From Flavobacteriaceae bacterium (GTDB lineage Bacteria > Bacteroidota > Bacteroidia > Flavobacteriales > Flavobacteriaceae): a stretch of 36,185 nucleotides of DNA. Made by a program: the position numbers and the translations under genes. The DNA is taken from the NCBI GenBank assembly GCA_029252265.1, contig JAQXBT010000046.1, positions 1 to 36,185 on the forward strand, read 5' to 3'. The notes under the pieces were generated by a model. The model saw only the letters and a list, made by a program, of their open reading frames with translations. It was not told the DNA's origin and searched no databases. Shown here in pieces: positions 23,414-31,340 of the stretch; within the stretch, counting starts at the first letter, position 1, and each line of letters opens with the position of its first letter.

Positions 23414-24109
23414 ATGCGAATATTAATCATTTTATTTTTAGGCAGTACACTATTTAGTTGTGAAGATAAGAAAACTAAAGTGAATAAAATAGTTCCAAAA
23501 AAAAGTACCTCTACTCCTCTCACAAAAGATGTTAATCCAGAAAAAAAAGAATCTGATTTTATTTTGAATGATAAAAATGTGATGGAATTTTTCTTAGCCT
23601 ATGATAAAAAACATTTAGAATCGACCGTAAGAATCACCACTGATTTTGGATTAATTGACATTCGATTGTTTGAAGCGACAAAGTTTCACCGCTCCAATTT
23701 TATTTACCTCACTAAAAAAAAATATTTCGACCAAACACAGTTTTATAGAGTCATTCCCAATTTCGTCATTCAAGGTGGCAATAGCGATGATCGACCTACC
23801 TTACGAAAACGTCAAAAAATTGGGAAATACTTACTTCCAAATGATCATGACAAAGGCTTCAAACACAATCGTGGAATGGTGAGTATGCCAAGTAGTAGTA
23901 TAGAAAACCCTTACAAACTAGCTTCTCCTTTTGAGTTTTTTATTGTGCAACAACAAGGAGGTGCCCATCATTTAGATGGCGATTATACCGTTTTTGGAAC
24001 CGTTATTAACGGGATGGATGTGGTTGATAAAATCGCAGCTGTTCCAACAGACAGCTCGGACTGGCCGCTTCAAAATGTATTCATCCAGAAAGTAGAAATT
24101 TTGGAATAA
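23414..24109 (+). CDS. cyclophilin-type peptidyl-prolyl isomerase lipoprotein
   Basis: From ATG 23414 the protein has 231 residues and a lipoprotein signal with lipobox LFSC (Cys16), then a Lys/Thr/Pro-rich linker, and a cyclophilin domain from about residue 65. Domain markers are TDFGLIDIRLFEATKFHRSNFIYL, FYRVIPNFVIQGGN, and YTVFGTVINGMDVVDKIAAVP. Several catalytic positions of cyclophilin A (Arg55 of FHRIIP) are recognisable in FYRVIP. It probably aids folding in the periplasm. The upstream GTG (23405) would add three residues only; ATG is preferred since it starts the signal sequence. Confidence 0.92.
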   Translation: MRILIILFLGSTLFSCEDKKTKVNKIVPKKSTSTPLTKDVNPEKKESDFILNDKNVMEFFLAYDKKHLESTVRITTDFGLIDIRLFEATKFHRSNFIYLTKKKYFDQTQFYRVIPNFVIQGGNSDDRPTLRKRQKIGKYLLPNDHDKGFKHNRGMVSMPSSSIENPYKLASPFEFFIVQQQGGAHHLDGDYTVFGTVINGMDVVDKIAAVPTDSSDWPLQNVFIQKVEILE

Positions 24110-24167
24110 ATACTAATTATATTTTAAGTAAATTGTCAAACGTATCAAATCACTAAAATCTAATCTA

Positions 24168-26303
24168 ATGAAAACACAAATCGCTAACTCTTACGCCAAA
24201 CTGCTTGTTTTGAGCCTCATAACGCTTATGACAAGTTGTAAAGAAACTATGAAACAAGAAGACAATTTATTATTACAAAAATGGGAAGGCCCCTATGGCG
24301 GCGTTCCAGCTTTTGATCAAATGAATGTTAGCGACATTCAAGCCGCCGTTGAAAAAGGGATGGAACTCAACCTTTCTGAGATCGAAGCGATTGCCAATTC
24401 AAGTGAAGCTGCAACATTTGAAAATACCATCGCTGCGATGGAACGATCGGGAGCAGAATTGAACCGCGTTTTTTCATATTACGGCATCATGAGTTCCAAT
24501 ATGTCTTCGCCAGAATTTAGAGATATACAAGCTATACTAGCTCCAAAGCTTTCTGAATTTTCGTCAAGCATCAGTCAAAATAAGGCGCTTTTCAATCGCA
24601 TTAAATCGGTTTACGACGCCTCTTTAGAAACGCCCTTAGAAGCCGACCAACAACGGGTGGTCGAACTCACATATAAAGGATTTGAAATGCGTGGTGCAGA
24701 GTTAAATGCCGCAAAAAAAGAACGCTATGCGGCCATTGATAAAGAATTATCAACCCTTTACAATACATTTTCAGATAACGTGCTTCATGATGAAGAAAAC
24801 TATGTGACCTTTTTGAAAGCCGATCAGTTAGACGGACTTTCAGATGGATTCATAAAATCGGCTGCGGCCATTGCTTCCGAAAAAGGAAAAGAAAACCTTT
24901 TTGCGATTACCAATACGCGATCTTCTATGGACCCCTTTTTGACGTATTCTACAAACAGAGCTTTAAGAAAACAGGTTTGGACTAATTATTACTCACGAGG
25001 CGACAATGGCGATGAATATGACAACAATAATCTCATTGCTCAAATTCTAAAATTACGTCGGGAACGCGTCGAAATATTAGGGTATAAAAATTATGCTGAA
25101 TGGCGGTTACAAGATCGTATGGCAAAAACACCCGAAAATGCATTGGCTTTAATGGAAGCCGTATGGCCAGCCTCTATTGCGCGTGTTCATGAAGAAGTGG
25201 CCGATATGCAAGCGGTTGCCAATTCCAATGGAGATACCATTACTATTGAACCTTGGGATTATCGATTTTATGCCGAAAAAGTTCGAGTTGCAAAATATGA
25301 TCTAAACAGTGATGAAGTCAAACAATACCTTCAACTTGATAAACTTAGAGATGCCATGTTTTATGTGGCTGGTCGCTTATTTAATTATGAGTTTACGCCA
25401 GTTCCAGAAAAAAGTGTACCTGTATTCCAAGAAGATGTAAAAGTTTGGGAAGTCACTGATAAAGCTTCAGGAGTCCACATTGGACTTTGGTATTTAGATC
25501 CGTATGCACGTCAAGGAAAACGCTCTGGTGCGTGGGCAACCACCTATCGAAGTCATACGACCTTTGATGGTAAAAAAACAGTGTTGGCCTCTAACAATTC
25601 TAACTTTGTAAAACCTGCAGCGGGCCAAGCCTTATTAGTTTCTTGGGATGATGCAACTACCTTTTTTCATGAATTTGGACATGCCTTGCATTTCTTTTCC
25701 TCCAATGTGAAATATCCAACTTTAAATGGCGGTGTCAGAGATTATACAGAATTTCAGTCTCAATTGTTAGAACGCTGGTTATCGACCGATGAAGTCATCA
25801 ATCAATTTTTGGTACATCACGAAACAGGGGCGGTCATTCCTCAAAAATTAGTTGCAAAAATCAAAAAAGCAGCGACTTTTAATCAAGGGTTTGATACCAC
25901 CGAATATTTAGCGTCTGCCCTAATGGATATGAAGCTTCACCTTGCAGACCCAGAGAATATTGATATTGATGCATTTGAAAAACAAACCTTGGCAGACCTA
26001 AAAATGCCAACCGAACTTCCAATGCGCCATCGCACGCCGCATTTTGGACATGTATTTTCGGGGGAAGGTTATGCGACTGCCTATTATGGTTATATGTGGG
26101 CGGATGTCCTCACGGCCGATGCTGCTGAAGCTTTTCAAGAAGCACCAGCTGGATTTTATGATAAAGAGGTTGCTCAGCGTTTGGTGAAATATTTATTTGA
26201 ACCCAGAAACTCTATGGACCCTGCCGAGGCCTATAAAATGTTTAGAGGACGTGATGCTAAAATTGAAGCCTTAATGCGCGACCGTGGGTTTCCTGTGAAT
26301 TAA
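24168..26303 (+). CDS. M3-family metallopeptidase lipoprotein (Dcp-like)
   Basis: This is a 711-residue zinc oligopeptidase of family M3. The lipoprotein signal ends in TSC (Cys24). The catalytic motif HEFGH is at residues 501-505 in TTFFHEFGHALHFF, with the third zinc ligand expected in the following glutamate helix (DYTEFQSQLLERWL). YTT/SGEGYATAYYGYMWADV near the C-terminus is the usual substrate-contact region. It resembles peptidyl-dipeptidase Dcp, cleaving C-terminal dipeptides from short peptides, and would work in the periplasm. It ends 17 bases before a strong hairpin terminator. Confidence 0.94.
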   Translation: MKTQIANSYAKLLVLSLITLMTSCKETMKQEDNLLLQKWEGPYGGVPAFDQMNVSDIQAAVEKGMELNLSEIEAIANSSEAATFENTIAAMERSGAELNRVFSYYGIMSSNMSSPEFRDIQAILAPKLSEFSSSISQNKALFNRIKSVYDASLETPLEADQQRVVELTYKGFEMRGAELNAAKKERYAAIDKELSTLYNTFSDNVLHDEENYVTFLKADQLDGLSDGFIKSAAAIASEKGKENLFAITNTRSSMDPFLTYSTNRALRKQVWTNYYSRGDNGDEYDNNNLIAQILKLRRERVEILGYKNYAEWRLQDRMAKTPENALALMEAVWPASIARVHEEVADMQAVANSNGDTITIEPWDYRFYAEKVRVAKYDLNSDEVKQYLQLDKLRDAMFYVAGRLFNYEFTPVPEKSVPVFQEDVKVWEVTDKASGVHIGLWYLDPYARQGKRSGAWATTYRSHTTFDGKKTVLASNNSNFVKPAAGQALLVSWDDATTFFHEFGHALHFFSSNVKYPTLNGGVRDYTEFQSQLLERWLSTDEVINQFLVHHETGAVIPQKLVAKIKKAATFNQGFDTTEYLASALMDMKLHLADPENIDIDAFEKQTLADLKMPTELPMRHRTPHFGHVFSGEGYATAYYGYMWADVLTADAAEAFQEAPAGFYDKEVAQRLVKYLFEPRNSMDPAEAYKMFRGRDAKIEALMRDRGFPVN

Positions 26304-26320
26304 AGGATTTATAAAATTTA

Positions 26321-26352
26321 AAAAAAGCGTATTTGATTGAATACGCTTTTTT
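26321..26352. terminator. Rho-independent terminator after the M3 peptidase gene
   Basis: A perfect 13-bp stem, AAAAAAGCGTATT (26321-26333) and its complement at 26340-26352, encloses a six-base loop and runs into a T-tract up to about 26355. It lies 17 bases after the peptidase stop codon. Because A- and T-runs flank both sides it could also stop minus-strand transcription. Confidence 0.85.
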
Positions 26353-26388
26353 TTTATACACATACAGTAAAAATCTATTGAAAACTAC

Positions 26389-26417
26389 TTGATTAATAGT
26401 TTTTATTGATAGCTTTG
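26389..26417 (+). promoter_or_regulatory. promoter of oxyR
   Basis: TTG (26389-26391) and TAGCTTTG (26410-26417) are separated by 18 bases, a good match to the Bacteroidota promoter pattern. The -7 box ends 16 bases before the ATG, implying a short leader of about ten bases. Confidence 0.65.
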
Positions 26418-26433
26418 TAAAAAGACTATACGC

Positions 26434-27372
26434 ATGACCATTACTCAACTCAAATATGTTTTAGCTGTTGCTGAACATCAGAATTTTACAAAAGCCGCCG
26501 AAAAATGCTTTGTGACCCAACCAACACTAAGTATGCAAATTCAAAAATTGGAAGATCAGTTAGCTATTCAGATTTTTGATCGTAGTAAAAAACCAATTGA
26601 ATTGACCGAAGTTGGGCGGAAAATTGTGAACCAAGCCAAAAATATCGTCAATGAAGCCGATCGAATTACTGATATTGTGGATCAACAAAAAGGATTTATT
26701 GGTGGGGAGTTCCGATTAGGAATTATTCCGACTGTGATGCCAACACTTCTTCCTATGTTTTTAAAAACGTTTATTAAGCGGTATCCAAAAATAAAACTAA
26801 AGATTGAAGAATTAAACACCGAAGAAATCATTCAACGGATTAAAGACGGCCATTTAGATGCTGCGATTGCTGCAACGCCTTTAAAAAATGAAAACATTAA
26901 AGAACGGGTCTTGTTTTTCGAACCATTTGTCGGATATATTCCAACTAACCACCGATTAGCCTCTCAAAAGACACTAGAGGTTTCGGATTTGGACATTGAT
27001 GACATGCTTTTATTAGAAGATGGTCATTGTTTTAGAGATGGGGTTCTTAATTTATGTAAAGGACTAAAAACCAAAGATCACGACGAGTTTCAATTAGAAA
27101 GTGGAAGTTTTGAAATGTTAGTCAAACTAGCCAATGAAGGTATGGGAATGACACTTCTCCCCTATTTGCATACCCTCGATTTAAAAGAAACCGAACGCGA
27201 TAATTTACATTTTTTTAATGAACCATCGCCCGCTCGAGAAGTGAGTTTAATTTATCATAAGAGTGAATTGAAAATTCAAATTATTGATGCCTTACACAAT
27301 ATTATATCTGGAATTATTAGGGGGGCAATTGCATTTCAAAATGTTCAAATCATAAGTCCGGTAGCCAACTAA
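26434..27372 (+). CDS. oxyR: OxyR-type LysR-family hydrogen peroxide regulator
   Basis: The protein is 312 residues. The N-terminal LysR winged helix (residues 1-60) reads MTITQLKYVLAVAEHQNFTKAAEKCFVTQPTLSMQ, and the C-terminal effector domain holds both redox cysteines at the E. coli positions, Cys199 (DGHCFRD) and Cys208. Peroxide should form the Cys199-Cys208 disulfide and switch the tetramer to activate catalase and peroxiredoxin genes. It is a single gene with its own promoter. The stop codon overlaps the edge of a hairpin facing the other strand. No kat or ahp gene is within the window; the GPx and SodC genes are candidates for its regulon only by theme. Confidence 0.95.
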   Translation: MTITQLKYVLAVAEHQNFTKAAEKCFVTQPTLSMQIQKLEDQLAIQIFDRSKKPIELTEVGRKIVNQAKNIVNEADRITDIVDQQKGFIGGEFRLGIIPTVMPTLLPMFLKTFIKRYPKIKLKIEELNTEEIIQRIKDGHLDAAIAATPLKNENIKERVLFFEPFVGYIPTNHRLASQKTLEVSDLDIDDMLLLEDGHCFRDGVLNLCKGLKTKDHDEFQLESGSFEMLVKLANEGMGMTLLPYLHTLDLKETERDNLHFFNEPSPAREVSLIYHKSELKIQIIDALHNIISGIIRGAIAFQNVQIISPVAN

Positions 27373-27395
27373 AAAAAGTGGCCTTTCGGCCACTT
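27371..27395 (-). terminator. terminator of the 64-aa minus-strand gene, adjacent to the oxyR end
   Basis: An eight-base stem AAGTGGCC (27376-27383) pairs with GGCCACTT (27388-27395) around a TTTC loop. On the minus strand it is followed by a run of T (27375-27371, continuing the A-run on the plus strand), so it is a terminator for the gene at 27422-27616. On the plus strand the hairpin is not followed by T-rich sequence. Confidence 0.8.
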
Positions 27396-27421
27396 ATCAC
27401 AGTTTAATTATTTTAAAAAGA

Positions 27422-27616
27422 CTAATTCAAGTAAACCATACATTGTTTCAAATCTGGATGTGTTTTAATCAAGTTTTGAATAAATAATTTTAATTCTTCA
27501 ATTTCGTATGGCAATAAGCGTTTGAGTGCCTTTTCAACTTCTTTACAAAATAGATTCGAATCAAAACTTACCTTATTCAGTACCGTTTTGGTGTACTCAA
27601 ACATTGCTCTTGACAT
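27422..27616 (-). CDS. small conserved flavobacterial protein
   Basis: This 64-residue protein reads as a compact helical polypeptide: SRAMFEYTKTVLNKVSF, LFCKEVEKALKRLLPYEIEE, and LFIQNLIKTHPDLKQCM. I recall near-identical short proteins in other Flavobacteriaceae, always without known function. It contains two cysteines (in FCKE and QCM) and no signal peptide. It has its own hairpin terminator just downstream, which supports it as a real transcribed gene. A 124-base gap precedes it, rich in A/T with no clear -7 box. Confidence 0.8.
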   Translation of the reverse strand: MSRAMFEYTKTVLNKVSFDSNLFCKEVEKALKRLLPYEIEELKLFIQNLIKTHPDLKQCMVYLN

Positions 27617-27740
27617 TCTAGAAAAATTTAAATTGATAAAAAGTAGAGTTATTAAATAGGCTAAATTTTTTAAAGTTATTTTATAAAAGTAATGAAATTT
27701 ATAGACACAAAATAAACTTTAACACTTTCTTCTGAAACTA

Positions 27741-28196
27741 TTAATGTTTCAATTTGATAGACCACTCGAAGTCGAAAGAAGAGACCCTATCTCCCAATTG
27801 ATCCACGCCTGAAGCTGTTAACACAAAGCGTTGGCCCTCGCCTGTTTCAATCGCTTTTTGAATGGCCTCATCTACAAGATTTCCTTGGCTACAAGAAAAA
27901 GAAATTAAACCCTTCGCCTTTTTAGAAAACGATGCATTGTTATTTATAACCAACATTGAAATGTTTTTTTGAGCGTTTTTAATTTTCATCATTAGCAATG
28001 CGCCCGTTGCAAATTCGGCGGCCATCCCCTGTACAGCCCAAAACATGGAGTTAAAAGGGTTCTGATTAATCCAGCGATGTTTCACAACCACAACACATGT
28101 TTGTGCGTCAATAGATTTGGTTCGTACCCCCGTAAAATAGGCGGCAGGAAGTTTGAATAACGTGAATAAATTAAGTTTTCTTGGTGTAAAGGTCAT
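27741..28196 (-). CDS. DUF4442 (hotdog-fold) protein
   Basis: This 151-residue protein fits DUF4442, a group of hotdog-fold proteins related to PaaI-type thioesterases. Markers are LPAAYFTGVRT at the start, HRWINQNPFNSMFWAVQGMAAEFATGALLM in the middle, and FSCSQGNLVDEAIQKAI near the C-terminus. An acyl-CoA thioesterase role is possible but not shown. It is transcribed alone, divergently from the PadR gene, across a 160-base AT-rich gap containing palindromes. A minus-strand TAATTTTG box lies 31 bases upstream of the start. Confidence 0.88.
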   Translation of the reverse strand: MTFTPRKLNLFTLFKLPAAYFTGVRTKSIDAQTCVVVVKHRWINQNPFNSMFWAVQGMAAEFATGALLMMKIKNAQKNISMLVINNNASFSKKAKGLISFSCSQGNLVDEAIQKAIETGEGQRFVLTASGVDQLGDRVSSFDFEWSIKLKH

Positions 28197-28226
28197 GTGA
28201 TAAATTATACTATAAAGCTAATATAA

Positions 28227-28234
28227 CAAAATTA
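28227..28234 (-). promoter_or_regulatory. candidate -7 box for the DUF4442 gene
   Basis: On the minus strand this reads TAATTTTG, matching TAnnTTTG, and it lies 30 bases before the ATG at 28196. The surrounding sequence is very AT-rich, so the match could be chance. Confidence 0.35.
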
Positions 28235-28245
28235 AAATTATATAT

Positions 28246-28289
28246 ATATGTTAACATATCGTTAAAATATAATACTATGTTATGCATAA
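28246..28289. promoter_or_regulatory. palindromic operator-like sites between DUF4442 and padR
   Basis: ATATGTTAACATAT (28246-28259) is a perfect 14-bp palindrome, and TTATGCATAA (28280-28289) is a perfect 10-bp palindrome. PadR repressors typically recognise ATGT/ACAT dyads, and both halves ATGT and ACAT occur in the first site. The sites lie 71-110 bases upstream of the padR coding start, in a divergent intergenic region. Autoregulation by PadR is an inference. Confidence 0.4.
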
Positions 28290-28356
28290 TACCTTTTTAT
28301 ATATTAGATTTACCAAAAATAATATATCTATGAAGATAGAAAACACAAAAGCATAA

Positions 28357-28671
28357 ATGCGAAAAGGTGTTTTAGAGTTCTGCATATTATCGGTCTTAAA
28401 AAACCAAAATGCATATGTTGCTGAAATTTTAAAAACACTAAAAGAGGCGAAATTGTTAGTGGTAGAAGGCACCATTTACCCCCTCCTCACCCGTCTAAAA
28501 AACGCTGGATTACTCAATTATCGTTGGGAAGAATCCACTACGGGTCCCCCTAGAAAATATTATGAACTCACAGAAAGTGGGCAATTATTTTTAATTCAAT
28601 TAACGACTACATGGAACGAACTTCATAATGCAGTCACTTTAGTAACCCTACCAAAAACTACAAAAAAATGA
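28357..28671 (+). CDS. PadR-family transcriptional regulator, probably translated from an internal restart
   Basis: This 104-residue winged-helix regulator reads MRKGVLEFCILSVL, VVEGTIYPLLTRLKNAGLL, and ESTTGPPRKYYELTESG, a complete PadR core. In my recollection, related flavobacterial proteins begin MKIENTKAQMRKGV. Here ATG at 28330 encodes MKIENTKA, but the next codon is TAA (28354-28356) where CAA would encode Gln, and the next codon is the ATG at 28357. The core is thus intact but preceded by an eight-codon leader. It overlaps the PspC gene by ATGA and probably represses the PspC/head-GIN operon and itself. Confidence 0.85.
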   Translation: MRKGVLEFCILSVLKNQNAYVAEILKTLKEAKLLVVEGTIYPLLTRLKNAGLLNYRWEESTTGPPRKYYELTESGQLFLIQLTTTWNELHNAVTLVTLPKTTKK

Positions 28672-30266
28672 ACAAAACTGTAAGTATAAATCTAGCTGGC
28701 ATCTTTTTTCATATCGATGAAGATGCGTATGAAACACTTCAAAACTATTTTGAAGCGATCAAAACATCACTTCAAAATACAGAAGGCGCATCTGAAATTA
28801 TTACAGATATCGAAGCCCGTGTCGCAGAGCTGTTTTCAGAACGTATCAAGACCAGTCAGCAAGTGGTTTCGAACAAAGAAGTGGATGAAATTGTCTCAAT
28901 CATGGGACAACCCGAAGACTATCAAATAGACGAAGACCCTGTTGAAGAAGCCCCTAAAAAAAATTACTCTAGTACCAACAAACGCCGTTTATTTAGAGAC
29001 CCCGACAACTCCTATGTAGGCGGTGTATCTGCTGGATTTGGACATTACTTTGGGATCGATCCTCTCATTATTAGACTTCTATGGATTTTATTAATCTTTG
29101 GCGCAGGTACCGGATTGGTTCTTTACTTAATTTTATGGGTTTTAATCCCTGCTGCTAACACAACCGCCGAGAAGCTATCCATGATGGGAAAGCCCATTAA
29201 CATTTCCAATATAGAAAAAAAAATAAAAGAAGAGTTTGGGAGTGTTAAAGACAGCCTCGAGCGTGTAAAAGACAGTGTCAATAATGGTCGATTAAATGAT
29301 TTAGGCACCAATATTCAGTCCAAATCACGTTCATTTTTTGAAGCGTTAGGCGATATTATTTTGCTCTTATTTAATGTATTCATTAAAGTCATCGGGTTGA
29401 TTTTTGTGATAGCGAGTATTATAGGCCTCATTGGATTTTTCATAAGCCTATTAACCGTTGGAGTCGCCGACATTTTTCACTTTCCAGGTCTTGACTTCGC
29501 CGATTTGGTTAACTCCTCGGGCTTACCCCTTTGGTTAGTTTCTATGTTAGCCTTACTAATCACCGGAATTCCAATCGTATTCATGTTATTTTTAGGACTG
29601 AGTATGCTATCAAAACGAGCCTCATTCTTTAACAAATACACTAAATTTTCACTTTTAGGAATTTGGTTGATCGCATTCATTACACTCATCATTTTCGGCA
29701 CGAAACAAGCCGCTGATTACAGAGTAGATGCAAGTGTGACCCAACAATCGGAATTACCAATCACAAAAATGGATACCTTGTATCTAAAAATGAAAGGCAA
29801 CCCCATTTATTCAAAACATCTACACCGTGACACTGATTTAAATATCATTTATGATGAAGCAAATACAAAACGAATTTATGGCTCAAATATACGTCTTATT
29901 GTGAAGTCCACAAAAGATTCTACTGCAACGATTTCAGTCGAAAAAACAGCCTTAGGAGTCAATTATATAAGTGCACAACAAAGAGCTAAAGACCTAAATT
30001 ATACTTATGAGTTTAAAAATAAAACCTTAACTCTGGATGGTTTTTTCCTCACCGATATAGACCATAAATTCAGAGGTCAAAACGTTGAAGTTATATTACG
30101 TCTACCTATTGGCAGTGTCCTGTATCCAGATGAAAACACCTATTCGTACCATCGAAATATTTCAAGATATAATGACATCTTAGACAATGGAAGCGAAGAA
30201 CATTTTTTAAAAGTTGACCATAAATCCATGCGTTGCTTGGATTGCCCTAACCTAAATGAACATTAA
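28668..30266 (+). CDS. PspC-domain membrane protein
   Basis: The protein is 532 residues. The N-terminal 100 or so form an acidic cytoplasmic region (ITDIEARVAELFSERI, IVSIMGQPEDY). The PspC domain (about residues 104-165: RRLFRDPDNSYVGGVSAGFGHYFGIDPLIIRLLWILL) precedes further membrane segments at about 235-265, 285-310 and 325-345. A C-terminal extracytoplasmic part of about 180 residues ends in a Cys pair (MRCLDCPN). It is a phage-shock-type envelope stress protein, with partner genes PadR upstream (ATGA) and a head-GIN lipoprotein downstream, the usual arrangement in this group. Confidence 0.92.
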   Translation: MNKTVSINLAGIFFHIDEDAYETLQNYFEAIKTSLQNTEGASEIITDIEARVAELFSERIKTSQQVVSNKEVDEIVSIMGQPEDYQIDEDPVEEAPKKNYSSTNKRRLFRDPDNSYVGGVSAGFGHYFGIDPLIIRLLWILLIFGAGTGLVLYLILWVLIPAANTTAEKLSMMGKPINISNIEKKIKEEFGSVKDSLERVKDSVNNGRLNDLGTNIQSKSRSFFEALGDIILLLFNVFIKVIGLIFVIASIIGLIGFFISLLTVGVADIFHFPGLDFADLVNSSGLPLWLVSMLALLITGIPIVFMLFLGLSMLSKRASFFNKYTKFSLLGIWLIAFITLIIFGTKQAADYRVDASVTQQSELPITKMDTLYLKMKGNPIYSKHLHRDTDLNIIYDEANTKRIYGSNIRLIVKSTKDSTATISVEKTALGVNYISAQQRAKDLNYTYEFKNKTLTLDGFFLTDIDHKFRGQNVEVILRLPIGSVLYPDENTYSYHRNISRYNDILDNGSEEHFLKVDHKSMRCLDCPNLNEH

Positions 30267-30286
30267 TAACCTAAAACCAAATTATT

Positions 30287-31021
30287 ATGATGACACTTGT
30301 CAAACTAATTAGTATCGCTATTGTAACCCTTGCTTTAAATTCCTGCCAACTCAACCCATTTTCGTTTAACAGTGGTGTACGTGGAAACGGTGTAGTGGTC
30401 ACTGAGCAACGAACTTTAACTGAATCGTTTCATACAATCAAAGTGAGTACAGGAATCGATCTCTTTTTAACGCAAAGTGAGTCCCCTAATCTGTCGGTTC
30501 AGTCCGATGAAAACATTCAAGAATTAATCATCACTGAAGTTGAAAACGGAACGCTTAAAATTTATCTTGATAAAAACACACACCATGTATCCGCAAAAAA
30601 AGTCATGGTTCATCTTAAAGAAATTGAAAGTATCAATTCCTTAAGTGGTAGCTACGTTTATAGTACCAACACACTTAAAGTTCCAAGTCTCGATCTAAAA
30701 TCGTCGAGTGGAAGTGAGATGAAACTATCGGTAGATACCGAAAAAATAGCGAGTCGTAGTTCAAGTGGGGCGGTCATGAAACTCGAAGGTCACACAAAAG
30801 ATTTTGTTGGTAACTCATCGAGTGGAAGTCAAATAAATGCTTCAAAATTAATTGCAGACTTTTGTGAAGCCGATGCGTCGAGCGGAGCCAATTTATCCGT
30901 AAATTGCTTAGAATCATTTAATGCGAATGCCTCTAGTGGAGGACACATTAAAAATCATGAATCTTCTATAAAAACAGTCGTTAATTCTTCTTCGGGTGGA
31001 TATATAGACACAAAAAATTAA
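30287..31021 (+). CDS. head-GIN-domain (DUF2807) lipoprotein
   Basis: The protein is 244 residues with a lipoprotein signal (lipobox LNSC, Cys20). The body fits the head-GIN/DUF2807 auto-transporter-like adhesin head: FHTIKVSTGIDLFLTQ, NLSVQSDENI, and then a series of SSSG turns every roughly 20 residues, at LKSSSGSEM, SRSSSGAVM, GNSSSGSQI, ADASSGANL, ANASSGGHI and VNSSSGGYI. This suggests a right-handed parallel beta-helix of about six to seven coils. It would sit on the outer face of a membrane. The gene is 20 bases after the PspC gene, consistent with one operon. Confidence 0.9.
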   Translation: MMTLVKLISIAIVTLALNSCQLNPFSFNSGVRGNGVVVTEQRTLTESFHTIKVSTGIDLFLTQSESPNLSVQSDENIQELIITEVENGTLKIYLDKNTHHVSAKKVMVHLKEIESINSLSGSYVYSTNTLKVPSLDLKSSSGSEMKLSVDTEKIASRSSSGAVMKLEGHTKDFVGNSSSGSQINASKLIADFCEADASSGANLSVNCLESFNANASSGGHIKNHESSIKTVVNSSSGGYIDTKN

Positions 31022-31026
31022 ACCCT

Positions 31027-31254
31027 ATGGAATCTAACTATTCGAAACTGTATGCCGGCAGCTTTATTGTGGTGCAATTAATCACTCAAAATCTAGAAAA
31101 AGAAGGGATTACTCCCATTGTAAAAGATGAAACAGAATCCGCCCGATTGGCGGGTTTTGGGACTTCGACCTATGGATTTCAAGAACTGTATGTACACCGC
31201 AGTGAACAAGCAAAAGCCGAAGTTATTATTAAGAGCACATTGGAACAATTTTAG
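31027..31254 (+). CDS. DUF2007 small protein
   Basis: This 75-residue protein fits DUF2007, an uncharacterised 'putative signal transducing' family: KLYAGSFIVVQLITQNLEKEGI, KDETESARLAGFGTSTYGFQELYV, ending EVIIKSTLEQF. It has a ferredoxin-like alpha/beta layout and no signal. It starts six bases after the head-GIN stop and probably ends the PadR operon; the 86-base gap that follows shows no clear promoter or hairpin. Confidence 0.85.
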   Translation: MESNYSKLYAGSFIVVQLITQNLEKEGITPIVKDETESARLAGFGTSTYGFQELYVHRSEQAKAEVIIKSTLEQF

Positions 31255-31340
31255 GTCTAAAGTCTCTATTTTATAATTAACGGTTCAACTTTGTGTTAAA
31301 GATTGTATTTTAGTGGCTCATAACACATACCCTTCATACC

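Noticed and set aside
26257-26448. Minus-strand open frame across the terminator and oxyR promoter
   Set aside because: It runs through a strong hairpin terminator and a promoter, and its composition is not protein-like.
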